From positions 1-64,000 of the forward strand of contig JARKOC010000391.1 in the NCBI GenBank assembly GCA_029975915.1: a stretch of DNA of 64,000 nt, in the 5' to 3' direction. The DNA comes from Bryobacteraceae bacterium (GTDB lineage Bacteria; Acidobacteriota; Terriglobia; Bryobacterales; Bryobacteraceae). Each line of letters starts with the position of its first letter. Position 1 is the stretch's first letter. The position numbers and the translations under genes are program-made. Below are positions 34,781-42,944 of the stretch, piece after piece. Below the pieces are notes generated by a model. The model was not told the origin of the DNA, made no database searches, and saw only the letters and a list, made by a program, of their open reading frames with translations.

Positions 34781-36052
34781 CTACCGCTCCAGCAGCACTA
34801 TCGCGACATCCTCCACCAGTTCGATGTCAAACGCCATCCCCTCTTCGCCAGCATAGAGTTCAAGCGGTTTCTCGCCTCTAGGCGTTAAGAGCCTGGCAGC
34901 AGACCACTTTCCCGTCGTCTGGACCGTGATCGTCTGCACCGGATAGTCCGTGTAGTTGACCAAATGAACTGCCGCCTGCCGCCCGTCCGCGGACTGCTTC
35001 AGATTCGATAACATCCCCGGCGCCCCAAACACCCTCACGCCGAAATTCCGCCGCCCGATAATCCCGTTTACCTCGCGCCAGATCGAATCCAACTGTTTCA
35101 ATTGGGCCTCGTCGAAGACGATCGCCCCGCCCTCCGGCAGCGTCATCTTCCACCCCGGCGGCCCGTTCACCAGCGTCGCCCCGCCACGCGCCACAGCCCG
35201 GACATGGCCCGCCTGTTCGTCCGTCAGCAGTGAAGGATCGACATTGAGAATCGTCGCCAACCCCATCCCCGGTGCGCCGCCAAGTTGGTCGGGTTTCAGC
35301 GCCCTCACCGGGATGTGCTTGGCCACGATCATGTCCATGATCCCGCCCGACAGCAACGCCCCCGTCCGCTCGTCCTCTACAAGCGCCAGCCCCCCGCCGT
35401 CGGCCCACTCGCAATACCGCCGGTTCGTTTGGTAGAAACGGGCCGCCCCGGCAATCCGCGCCCAATCCGCCAGCGCCTTCGCCTCACCCTTCTTGATCCC
35501 GTCCGCCAGGCCGCTTTCCAGATCCACCACCCAATACGCCCCGTTCGACGCCGCATCCGCCAGCGCATGAACGTGCTTCTTTCCGTCCAGAATCACCCCT
35601 GAAGGCGCGCGGTTCGCGATCCAGAGCGGCTTGTCCGGCGCTACCGCCCGCACATACCGCAGGAACCCGCTGTTGGTCTCCACCCACGGCCCGCCCGTAG
35701 GCCGCGCTTCGGCCTTGCCGTCTTTCTGGGCGCGAATCCCCGGCCACAACCCCTGATCAGTCGCGATGATGGCCCCACCGCCCCCAACTACCCGCATTCG
35801 CTGTCCTATTTCGACCAGTTCGACACCCGCCGCGTTCGCCTTCTCCGCGTCGCCACCCGTCGCTCCGAGGACACGAATCCCCTTTGCCGCCGCCGTATCG
35901 ACAAACCCCTTCACCCACCGGTCCTCAGCCGCGACGACGCAATTGAACGGTGTCCCTTCGAGCCGCTTCAACTCATCCACGCCCCAGCCCGCCGGCCACC
36001 GCATCGGGACACATTCGGCCAGCGCCGCCACCACCATCATTTCAGCGAGCAT
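34781..36052 (-). CDS. exported glycosidase-like protein of unknown family
   Basis: 423 residues. Start ATG 36052 has GGAG seven bases upstream and opens a signal peptide (MLAEMMVVAALAECVP). The N-terminal two thirds look like an alpha/beta barrel (GTPFNCVVAAEDRWVKGFVD, IRVLGATGG, GPWVETNSGFLRYVRA, AYWVVDLESGLADGI). The last 65 residues, VHLVNYTDYPVQTITVQTT through ELVEDVAIVLLER, resemble the C-terminal beta-sandwich of GH42 and other retaining glycosidases. No family assigned. It belongs with the surrounding group of exported carbohydrate proteins. Hypothetical, moderate confidence in the fold. Confidence 0.65.
   Translation of the reverse strand: MLAEMMVVAALAECVPMRWPAGWGVDELKRLEGTPFNCVVAAEDRWVKGFVDTAAAKGIRVLGATGGDAEKANAAGVELVEIGQRMRVVGGGGAIIATDQGLWPGIRAQKDGKAEARPTGGPWVETNSGFLRYVRAVAPDKPLWIANRAPSGVILDGKKHVHALADAASNGAYWVVDLESGLADGIKKGEAKALADWARIAGAARFYQTNRRYCEWADGGGLALVEDERTGALLSGGIMDMIVAKHIPVRALKPDQLGGAPGMGLATILNVDPSLLTDEQAGHVRAVARGGATLVNGPPGWKMTLPEGGAIVFDEAQLKQLDSIWREVNGIIGRRNFGVRVFGAPGMLSNLKQSADGRQAAVHLVNYTDYPVQTITVQTTGKWSAARLLTPRGEKPLELYAGEEGMAFDIELVEDVAIVLLER
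35424..35433 (+). repeat. TTCGTTTGGT word, copy 6 (inside glycosidase-like gene)
   Basis: Exact 10-mer on the plus strand; the coding strand reads TAC CAA ACG AAC (Tyr-Gln-Thr-Asn). Confidence 0.75.
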
Positions 36053-36133
36053 TCGGTTCTCCAGCTACACCTCTCAGGATACCCATCACTCACCAGCGAT
36101 CATGTTGCTGCACGGTTGGCCTCGGCTACTCCC

Positions 36134-36139
36134 TATAAT
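36134..36139 (+). promoter_or_regulatory. TATAAT -10-like box before the molybdopterin oxidoreductase
   Basis: Perfect TATAAT, 12 bp before the GTG at 36152. If used, the transcript would start about six bases before or at the GTG, implying a leaderless or nearly leaderless message. No convincing -35 element. Confidence 0.3.
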
Positions 36140-36151
36140 CGAAATATCCAC

Positions 36152-38197
36152 GTGCCCGCCTTCGACCCATCGATCCATCGCCTCTCCACTTGCGCCCTCG
36201 ACTGTCCCGACGCCTGTTCCGTCCTGGTCACCATCGATCCGGCCACCAACCGCGCCATCAAGATCCAAGGCGACCCCTCGCATCCGGTCACCCAGGGCTT
36301 CCTCTGCGCCAAGGTCACGCGTTACCTCGACCGCGTCAACCACCCCTCGCGCCTGCTCACGCCGCTCCGCCGCACGGGCCCGAAAGGATCGGGCCAGTTC
36401 GAGCCCATCCCCTGGGACGACGCGCTTGACGCCGTCGCCGAGAACCTCAAGGAAACCGCCGCCCGGTTCGGCCCCGAGTCCATTCTGCCTTACTCTTACG
36501 CCGGCACAATGGGTCTACTTCAGAGCTCCGGCATGGACCGTCGATTCTTCCACCGCCTCGGCGCCTCCCGTCTCGACCGCACCATCTGCGCCGAAGCAGG
36601 CGCCGTAGGCATGGCGAACGCCCTGGGCAAGCGCCTGGCCCCGGCGCCCGAGCACTTCGTCCATGCCAAGCTCATCGTCGCCTGGGGTGCGAACATCCTC
36701 TCTACCAACGTGCACCTCTGGCCCTTCATCAAGGAAGCCTGCCGTCGCGGCGCAAAGCTCTACGTCATCGACCCCATCCGCACCAAGATCGCCACCCTCG
36801 CCGACCGACATTTCGCCCCTTACCCCGGTTCCGACCTCGCCCTCGCCCTCGGTCTCATCCATGTCCTGATCCGCGACGGCCTCACCGACACCGATTACAT
36901 CACCCAATACACCGAAGGCTACGATTCCCTCGCCGCACTCGCCGCCGAATACCCGCCCGAGCGGGCGGCCCATCTCACCGGCATCCCGGCGCGCGAGATC
37001 GAGCAACTCGCCCACGACTACGCCACGGCAAAACCCTCCGTCATCCGCCTGAACTACGGCGTCCAGCGCTCCGAACGCGGCGGCCGCGCCGTCCAAGCCA
37101 TCTCGCTGCTGCCAGCCCTCACCGGCGCATGGCGCGACCTGGGCGGCGGCATCCAACTCTCCACCTCGGCGGCGTTCGAATTCAACCGTCCGGCGCTGGA
37201 ACGTCCAGACCTGCAACAAATCGCCCTTGGCCGCGAAGCCCGCCTGCTCAACATGTCGCTGCTCGGGCGCCTGCTGACTGAAACGGGAGACCCGCCCGTC
37301 AAGTCGCTGGTGGTCTACAATTCCAATCCCGGTGCAATGGCTCCAAATCAGTCGCTGGTGCACCAGGGACTCGCCCGTCCCGACCTGTTTACCACCGTCA
37401 TCGACCACTTCCTCACCGACACCGCCCGTTTCGCCGAAATCGTCCTGCCGGCGACCATGTTCCTCGAACACGATGATCTCTATCTGGCTTACGGCCATTA
37501 CCATCTCCAGCTTGCTTTGAAAGCCTCCGAGCCGCCGCCCGGTCCCCTCCCGAACGTCGAGATCTTCCGCGCCTTGGCAAAACGAATGGGATTCACGGAG
37601 TCCTGCTTTGACGATCAAACGAAAGAGATGGTCCAAGCACTGCTGGATACGCCGTCCTCCCACCTCAGCGGAATCACATGGAATCGTTTGGTCGCAGAGC
37701 ACTCCGTCCGCCTGAATGTGCCTGATAAGCCCTTTGCCTCCGGCGGTTTCCGGACGCCATCGGGCCGCTGCAATCTGTCCGCGGAGCACCTCGACTACAC
37801 CCCGCCGGCCGAATCCCGGCTGGGCTCGCATGCCGGAAAGTACCCGCTGGAACTGGTCTCATCAAAGAATCACGATTCGTTGAATTCGTCGTTCGGCCAC
37901 CGCGCCGACGTCGATGCCCAATGCGCGCTCCTCCAGATCCATCCGTCCGACGCGACGGCTCGGCGCATCCTGGACGGGCAGGCCGTGGATATATATAACG
38001 ACTGCGGCTCAATCCGGCTGAAGGCGGTTGTCGGCGACTTCACCCGACCTGGCGTGGTCCGGGCGCCAATGGTGCGCTGGGGTGTCAACGTCAACACGCT
38101 CATTTCAGACCGTTTGACCGACATCGGCGGCGGCCCTACGTTTTACAATTGTCTGGTGGAGGTCCGGCCTTGCGAAGGTCCAGTTTCATCTACTTAG
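36152..38197 (+). CDS. molybdopterin-dependent oxidoreductase, Fe-S-containing catalytic subunit
   Basis: 681 residues from GTG 36152; a TTG at 36116 is in frame but neither has a ribosome site. A 4Fe-4S site is formed by C14-x3-C18-x3-C22-x29-C52 (STCALDCPDAC ... GFLCAK). The molybdopterin domains follow: IPWDDALDAVAENL, LIVAWGANILSTNVHLW, VIDPIRTKIATLADRHFAPYPGSDLAL, KSLVVYNSNPGAMAPNQ, and the C-terminal dinucleotide-binding barrel (PLELVSSKNHDSLNSSFGH ... GQAVDIYNDCGSIRLKAVV). It belongs to the DMSO-reductase superfamily. No Tat signal, Fe-S beta subunit or membrane subunit is encoded beside it, so it is probably cytoplasmic; substrate unknown. The 3' end overlaps the next gene by 28 bp. 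Confidence 0.88.
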   Translation: MPAFDPSIHRLSTCALDCPDACSVLVTIDPATNRAIKIQGDPSHPVTQGFLCAKVTRYLDRVNHPSRLLTPLRRTGPKGSGQFEPIPWDDALDAVAENLKETAARFGPESILPYSYAGTMGLLQSSGMDRRFFHRLGASRLDRTICAEAGAVGMANALGKRLAPAPEHFVHAKLIVAWGANILSTNVHLWPFIKEACRRGAKLYVIDPIRTKIATLADRHFAPYPGSDLALALGLIHVLIRDGLTDTDYITQYTEGYDSLAALAAEYPPERAAHLTGIPAREIEQLAHDYATAKPSVIRLNYGVQRSERGGRAVQAISLLPALTGAWRDLGGGIQLSTSAAFEFNRPALERPDLQQIALGREARLLNMSLLGRLLTETGDPPVKSLVVYNSNPGAMAPNQSLVHQGLARPDLFTTVIDHFLTDTARFAEIVLPATMFLEHDDLYLAYGHYHLQLALKASEPPPGPLPNVEIFRALAKRMGFTESCFDDQTKEMVQALLDTPSSHLSGITWNRLVAEHSVRLNVPDKPFASGGFRTPSGRCNLSAEHLDYTPPAESRLGSHAGKYPLELVSSKNHDSLNSSFGHRADVDAQCALLQIHPSDATARRILDGQAVDIYNDCGSIRLKAVVGDFTRPGVVRAPMVRWGVNVNTLISDRLTDIGGGPTFYNCLVEVRPCEGPVSST

Positions 38198-38691
38198 CAT
38201 CGTTTGCTTCCTTCGCAGCCTGCAAACGGTACCGCCGCCCAAATCCGGCGGCTACGGTCGAGGAGCCAGCCGAACTCGCCTCCCGCGTGTCCATGGGAAA
38301 CCCGCTTGACGAATCGCAGTTGCTCAATGGCTTCTATGAGATAGAAAGCAATTCCTGGCGCTGGACCCGGAAGAGCTTCGCCGTCAGTTTGCAGCCCCCG
38401 CCCGGCGGCGCGGTCGAAGGCGCAAAACTGGAGGTGGATTGCGCCGTCGCCGACGCGATCGCCGGCCAGATGCTTCCCCTGACGGTGAAAGCTTCTGTTG
38501 GCGGCTACGCGCTGGTCCCCCAGAAGCTCACCGCCGCTGGCCGCCAAACCGTCTTCTTCCAGGTCCCCAAGGAAGCCATGACCGGCCCCGCCAAGGTGGT
38601 TGAATTCGAACTGGACAAAACCGGCCGCCAAGGCGCTGAATCGCGCGAACTCGGCCTGATCGTCGTGTCCATCGGGTTCGTCGAGCCATGA
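38170..38691 (+). CDS. hypothetical lipoprotein
   Basis: 173 residues from TTG 38170, chosen because GGAGG lies seven bases upstream and the start gives a lipoprotein signal MRRSSFIYLASFASFAAC (lipobox FAAC). The mature part has NPLDESQLLNGFYEIESNSWRWT, then a beta-rich domain (FAVSLQPP, LTVKASVGGYAL, KLTAAGRQTVFFQVP) ending in IVVSIGFVEP. The pattern NGFYEIE-x-N-x-WRWT recurs next to membrane sugar-transfer proteins, where such domains are glycan-related, but the function is not established. It overlaps both neighbours (28 bp upstream, ATGA downstream), so the three are one operon. Confidence 0.7.
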   Translation: MRRSSFIYLASFASFAACKRYRRPNPAATVEEPAELASRVSMGNPLDESQLLNGFYEIESNSWRWTRKSFAVSLQPPPGGAVEGAKLEVDCAVADAIAGQMLPLTVKASVGGYALVPQKLTAAGRQTVFFQVPKEAMTGPAKVVEFELDKTGRQGAESRELGLIVVSIGFVEP

Positions 38692-40550
38692 ATCAGCGCG
38701 CCGGGCGGATCCTGCCAGTCCTGTTGCCGCCGCTCTTCTTCCTCCTCATTTACCAATACGGGCTCAGAAGCTGGTTTCAACAGGACGATTTCGCCTGGCT
38801 CCAGCAATGGCTCTGGTATGACTCATGGCGTGACCTGCCGCAGCTGCTGTTCGTCCCGCAGGCCCAGGGCACCATACGCCCGTGGTCCGAGCGAGCTTTC
38901 TTCCTGGCAGGTTACGGGCTGTTTGGCCTTGACCCGCGGCCGATGCATTTCTTGGTAGCCGCCACACAGATCGCTTCGCTCTGGATGCTGTCCGGCCTCG
39001 CGCGCCGCCTGACCGGATCGGTGGTGGCCGCCATCGCCGCTCCACTGATCTGGATCATCAACCCGGGTTTGGCGACACCGGTCTCGTGGCTGTCCACATA
39101 CAATCAGGTTCTATGCACCTTCTTTCTGCTCGCTTCGCTGCTGCTGTTCATCCGCGCTGCCGAGCGGCGCACCAAACCGGCCAACGTGGCCGCGTTCGTT
39201 GTCTTCGTTCTCGGATTTGGCGCGCTTGAGATCCACGTCGTGTTCCCGGCGCTGGCTCTGGCTTGGTGTCTGCTTTTCGCGCCACAGCATTGGAAACGCA
39301 CATTGCCGTACTGGGCCGTGTCGATCTGCTATGCCATTCTGCATCAGATCGTTACGGTCCATCCCGATTCCGGTCCGTACGCCCGCCATTGGACCGTTGA
39401 GATGGTCCAGACTCTGACGCGTTACTTCGGTACGACGCTGGCCGGAGGCCAAGTTCTGCCGCATTGGCCTTTGCCAGCCTGGGCGTGGGAGCCGCCGGCC
39501 TGGGTTGCGGGACTTACTCTCATCGGTCTCGCCGTGTACGCCTGGCGTCAGGGTCAACGCACAGCCGCTTTCGGGCTGATCTGGTTTTTCCTGACGATCG
39601 CTCCAGTCTTGCCGTTGAGGGACCATTTCTCGGTTTACTATCTTGCCGGCCCATCGCTTGGAGTGGCCCTGACGCTCGCAGCCCTTCTCGCAAGCCGGGC
39701 CCGCAGCGTGGCGCTGGCCGTGACCGCCGTCTTGCTGATCCAAATCACATTCGCTTACCCCATCACCAAGACCATCTCTAGATGGCATTTCGAGCGCGGG
39801 CAGAAACTTCGTGTCCTCTACGAAGGGCTGGAAAGGGCCGGCGAACTCCACCCCGGCAAGACAATCCTCATCTCCGGCATGGATACGGAAACCTACTGGG
39901 GCGGCTTCTTCGATGGCCCGCAAAAACTCCTCGGCATACCGAATGTGCTGCTCGTTCCCGGCTCTGAGGCGAACATCGAGGCTCATTCCGAGTTGGGGGA
40001 CATGGGCCCGACTATCGCGTCTCGGCCCGCTGCGGCGCGGGACGTGCTCTGGCGAAGGGCCGTGGTCTATAGGATTGAAGAACGGGCCATGCGAAATATC
40101 ACCTCAGAATATGCCCGGACACTGCCGGCTGACTGGTTGAGCGCCCGTCCGCAGTGGATTGATGCCGGTTCGGCCAGCTCATCAAAACATCTCGGGCCAG
40201 GCTGGTATGAAGCCGACGGAGGCGCTCGCTGGATGGGCCAACAGGCGGCGGTGGAACTGGCCGGACCCGATGCCACGGCCAGCAAATTACGCCTCGCAGG
40301 CTTCGTGCCTGAGGTCTGTCTTCGAGAAGGCCCACTGACACTGACTGTGACCGCCGGCGGGATAACTCTCGGCAAGGGGATCATCACCATCGAGAACCTA
40401 TCGTTCGAGTTCCTTTTCCCAATCCCCCCTGGACTGAAAGGAAAGCCTGTCGTCAAGATCGAGATCGAGTGCTCCCGGACGTACCTTGAGCCCGCCAGCA
40501 AGCGAGAACTCGGTGTTACCTTCGGCCAAATCGGTTGGCTCGCCCGCTGA
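38688..40550 (+). CDS. multi-span membrane protein, GT-C glycosyltransferase-like
   Basis: 620 residues. The N-terminal two thirds hold about nine membrane helices (LPPLFFLLIYQYGL; ASLWMLSGLARRLTG; IAAPLIWIINPGL; FFLLASLLLFI; FVVFVLGFGALEIHVVFPALALAWCLL; FGLIWFFLTIAPVLPL; ALTLAALLASRARSVALAVTAVLL). An early acidic loop FQQDDFAWLQQW matches the aspartate motif of GT-C oligosaccharyl/mannosyl transferases. The C-terminal 200 residues are soluble, with NISFEFLFPIP-type beta strands. Likely polyprenyl-sugar-dependent glycosyltransferase; donor and acceptor unknown. Begins at ATGA overlap with the lipoprotein gene. Confidence 0.7.
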   Translation: MNQRAGRILPVLLPPLFFLLIYQYGLRSWFQQDDFAWLQQWLWYDSWRDLPQLLFVPQAQGTIRPWSERAFFLAGYGLFGLDPRPMHFLVAATQIASLWMLSGLARRLTGSVVAAIAAPLIWIINPGLATPVSWLSTYNQVLCTFFLLASLLLFIRAAERRTKPANVAAFVVFVLGFGALEIHVVFPALALAWCLLFAPQHWKRTLPYWAVSICYAILHQIVTVHPDSGPYARHWTVEMVQTLTRYFGTTLAGGQVLPHWPLPAWAWEPPAWVAGLTLIGLAVYAWRQGQRTAAFGLIWFFLTIAPVLPLRDHFSVYYLAGPSLGVALTLAALLASRARSVALAVTAVLLIQITFAYPITKTISRWHFERGQKLRVLYEGLERAGELHPGKTILISGMDTETYWGGFFDGPQKLLGIPNVLLVPGSEANIEAHSELGDMGPTIASRPAAARDVLWRRAVVYRIEERAMRNITSEYARTLPADWLSARPQWIDAGSASSSKHLGPGWYEADGGARWMGQQAAVELAGPDATASKLRLAGFVPEVCLREGPLTLTVTAGGITLGKGIITIENLSFEFLFPIPPGLKGKPVVKIEIECSRTYLEPASKRELGVTFGQIGWLAR

Positions 40551-41036
40551 CGCGGGACACCGGGCTCGAAATCACACTGTTTGATGAAATTTGATCAAGA
40601 ATCTGAAACTTTCCGGCGAAAATGCCGTCTCTACCTTTGCAACGCTAAACATTCAGGTTGCGCTGGCCGATAAGTTGGGGTACCATGCCACCTCGCATGA
40701 TGTTCTTTGAATACATTCAAGATGGAAGCGACACCAGAACAAGGGTTTGGTGTGGTGGGTGGATGGGTCGCCAGATCGAAAGATAGTTGAGACTGGCCCC
40801 CAAATTGCTTAGGCTGTGATATCCTAGACAGTTGCTCGTCGACCCCGCCGGACCCTCTGGAGTCGCTTTCTTAGGGAATGCTCACATCAGGTTACATGAG
40901 TAGCATTCGCTAAGATTTTGAAACCGGCCGCTGCGACTTAGCGTCTAGATCTTGTGAGAGAACGGAATGTTCCAGGTAACTAGAGATCTGAAGGGCAATC
41001 GGCCTTTGACAGAAGAGTAGAGATTGGAGACTAAAA
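40551..41036. other. 486-bp gene-free region upstream of the DksA-like gene
   Basis: No open frame with coding composition. It contains a small TTGAT/ATCAA inverted repeat at 40581-40598 and the strong hairpin listed at 40871-40913. The ATG at 41037 is preceded by GGAG. The region is less GC-rich than the genes around it and may be a long 5' leader or house a small RNA. Confidence 0.5.
40871..40913. promoter_or_regulatory. 12-bp inverted repeat / hairpin in the dksA-like leader
   Basis: TTAGGGAATGCT (40871-40882) and AGCATTCGCTAA (40902-40913) are complementary at 11 of 12 positions, with a 19-base loop, 123 bp before the start codon. Could be an operator, an attenuator or part of a small RNA. 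Confidence 0.5.
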
Positions 41037-41414
41037 ATGACGAAAACGGAGCTGAACAAGTACCGGCAGATGCTCGAAGCCAAACTGGCCGAGCTCAGCC
41101 AAGCCGTGCGTGATCGCGACGGCATCGCAATCGAGAAATCCCCCGACGCACTGGACGAAGTGCAACACGCCGCCGAGCGTGAACTCGCCATCCGCAATTT
41201 GGACCGCGAGTCCCAACTGCTCAGGAACGTGCGCGCGGCGCTGAGGCGAATCAATGACGGTTCGTTCGGCGTCTGCGTCCACTGCGATGAAGACATCAAC
41301 CCCAAACGGCTGAACGCGGTTCCGTGGACCCCGTTCTGTATCACCTGCCAGGAACTGGCTGACAAGGCCAAGGAAGAGAACCTCGACATCCTCGAAGAGT
41401 TGATGGTGGCCTAG
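41037..41414 (+). CDS. DksA/TraR-family C4 zinc-finger regulator
   Basis: 125 residues. The N-terminal half is a coiled-coil hairpin (ELNKYRQMLEAKLAELSQAV; EVQHAAERELAIRNLDRESQ), followed by the zinc finger CVHCDEDINPKRLNAVPWTPFC-x2-C (four cysteines, C-x2-C-x17-C-x2-C) and a short helix. This is the DksA/TraR plan; such proteins enter the RNA polymerase secondary channel and adjust rRNA and stress transcription with ppGpp. The acidic tip residues expected in true DksA are in the coil (SPDALDEV). It is a single-gene unit with terminator at 41446-41475 and a long leader. Confidence 0.9.
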   Translation: MTKTELNKYRQMLEAKLAELSQAVRDRDGIAIEKSPDALDEVQHAAERELAIRNLDRESQLLRNVRAALRRINDGSFGVCVHCDEDINPKRLNAVPWTPFCITCQELADKAKEENLDILEELMVA

Positions 41415-41445
41415 GCCGTAAGTTCAGCAAGCTCCGTCATTTTCA

Positions 41446-41475
41446 GGGCGCGGATTTAAGTTCCGCGCCCTTTTT
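41446..41475 (+). terminator. rho-independent terminator of the DksA-like gene
   Basis: GGGCGCGGA / TCCGCGCCC, a perfect 9-bp stem with a 7-base loop, followed by TTTTT. It lies between convergent genes. Confidence 0.92.
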
Positions 41476-41489
41476 CCGTCTGTGCCCGC

Positions 41490-42911
41490 CTACGCCCGGA
41501 AGTCCGGATTCCTCGCCGGCAGTCTCGCCCCGACCTCTTCCCGCCAAGCCTTCAACCTCTGAGCCAGGTCGCGTACCAAATCAGGCCGGGACGGCGCCAG
41601 GTCCCGGGACTCACCGGGGTCGTTTGCCAGATCGTAGAGTTCGAAACTTGGTCCCTCGAAGTACTCGATCAGCTTCCACTGGCCGCGGCGAATGGAGGAT
41701 GCTGGCGTCGTCGTCGGATAGTAGTGCGGATAGTGGAAGCACAACTGATCCCTGGCCAGAGTCTTTGTCTGCCCGGCGAATAGCGCGGCCAGTGAAACCG
41801 CATCCACCGCCGCCCGGTAGCCGTTCGATCCGGCGAGGCCTGCTGCTTCGAGGATGGTCCGGTAGATGTCTTGAGAGACGACCGGAGTGGCATCGACAAC
41901 GCCCTGCCTGCCAACGCCGGCCCCGCTGACAATCATAGGCACACGTAACCCGCCTTCGTAGAGCGATCCCTTGCCAGAGCGGAGCGGAGCGTTATTAGTC
42001 ACCGGCTGTCCATCGAACGGATTAATGTAGCCGCCATTGTCTGAGACGAAGATCACCAGGGTGTTCCGGTCGAGTTTTCTTTGCTTCAGGTGGGCGGAGA
42101 CGCGGCCCACGCTGTCATCCAGGCTCTCCACCATGGCCGCGTAGGCGGCGTTCTGGTGTTTCATTCCGGCCTTGATCCGCGCCTGATACCGTTTGACGAT
42201 CTCCGGTTTTCCTTCGATGGGCGTGTGCGGAGCGTAATGCGCCAGGTAGAGGAAGAACGGCTGTGAGCCGGCGTAATCGATGGCCTTCAGGGCCTCGTCG
42301 GTCAACCGGTCGGTCAGATACTCGCCAGGGCGGCCGTAGTCGAGGCCCGGGACGTAGCGGAACTCGCCTCCAAACCGTTTGGTGCCGCGATACGGATAGA
42401 AGAAAGTCTGCGGCGCTCCCCAGTGGCTGCCGCCGATGCCGATGTCGAAGCCGTTGGCCTGGGGAGAATGGTCGGCATCGCCCAGGTGCCATTTCCCGAT
42501 CTGGGCCGTCAGATAGCCCTTCTCCTTGAGCGCCTCGGCCAGGGTGATTTCCGATGGCGGCAAGTCGTGGATGGAAGGCGCTGGGAGCAGAGGCGTTTTA
42601 GGGTCCGGAGGGCGGAGAGAGCCTTCGCGCCAGATGGTCATGCCAAGCCGCGCCGGGTGCTTGCCCGTCATGATCGAGGCGCGGGTAGGTGAACAAATCG
42701 GCGCGGCGGAATAGGCTTCGCTGAAGCGGATGCCGGCTTTGGCCATGGCGTCGAGGTTCGGGGTCTGATGCAGATCCGAGCCGTAACAGCCCAGGTCGGA
42801 CCAGCCGAGGTCGTCGGCGAGGATGAGGACGATATTCGGCGGGGGCGCGACGGCGGCACGCAGCGAGGAGGCTGCCAGCGGCAGGGATGTGAGAAAGGAA
42901 CGGCGGTTCAT
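41490..42911 (-). CDS. exported type I sulfatase
   Basis: 473 residues. Signal MNRRSFLTSLPLAASSLRAA (Tat-like double Arg). Metal-site DD at 33-34 (LILADDLGW), FGly-forming motif CSPTRASIMTG with Cys73 to be converted to formylglycine, GKWHLGD and HYAPHTPIEGKPEIV loop, SDNGG further on. The CxPxR form needs a formylglycine-generating enzyme (or anaerobic SME), which is not encoded in the window. Expected to remove sulfate esters from a polysaccharide or small aryl/alkyl sulfates outside the cytoplasm. It is followed on the same strand by no other gene; the Gfo/Idh/MocA gene lies 33 bp upstream in the same direction, so the two may be co-transcribed. Confidence 0.93.
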   Translation of the reverse strand: MNRRSFLTSLPLAASSLRAAVAPPPNIVLILADDLGWSDLGCYGSDLHQTPNLDAMAKAGIRFSEAYSAAPICSPTRASIMTGKHPARLGMTIWREGSLRPPDPKTPLLPAPSIHDLPPSEITLAEALKEKGYLTAQIGKWHLGDADHSPQANGFDIGIGGSHWGAPQTFFYPYRGTKRFGGEFRYVPGLDYGRPGEYLTDRLTDEALKAIDYAGSQPFFLYLAHYAPHTPIEGKPEIVKRYQARIKAGMKHQNAAYAAMVESLDDSVGRVSAHLKQRKLDRNTLVIFVSDNGGYINPFDGQPVTNNAPLRSGKGSLYEGGLRVPMIVSGAGVGRQGVVDATPVVSQDIYRTILEAAGLAGSNGYRAAVDAVSLAALFAGQTKTLARDQLCFHYPHYYPTTTPASSIRRGQWKLIEYFEGPSFELYDLANDPGESRDLAPSRPDLVRDLAQRLKAWREEVGARLPARNPDFRA

Positions 42912-42944
42912 CTCGTTCCGACTATAGCCGATCGAGAAGGGGAG

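Noticed and set aside
36515..37831. Antisense frame of 438 codons opposite the molybdopterin oxidoreductase
   Set aside because: No recognisable motif, and the plus-strand gene has complete family signatures.
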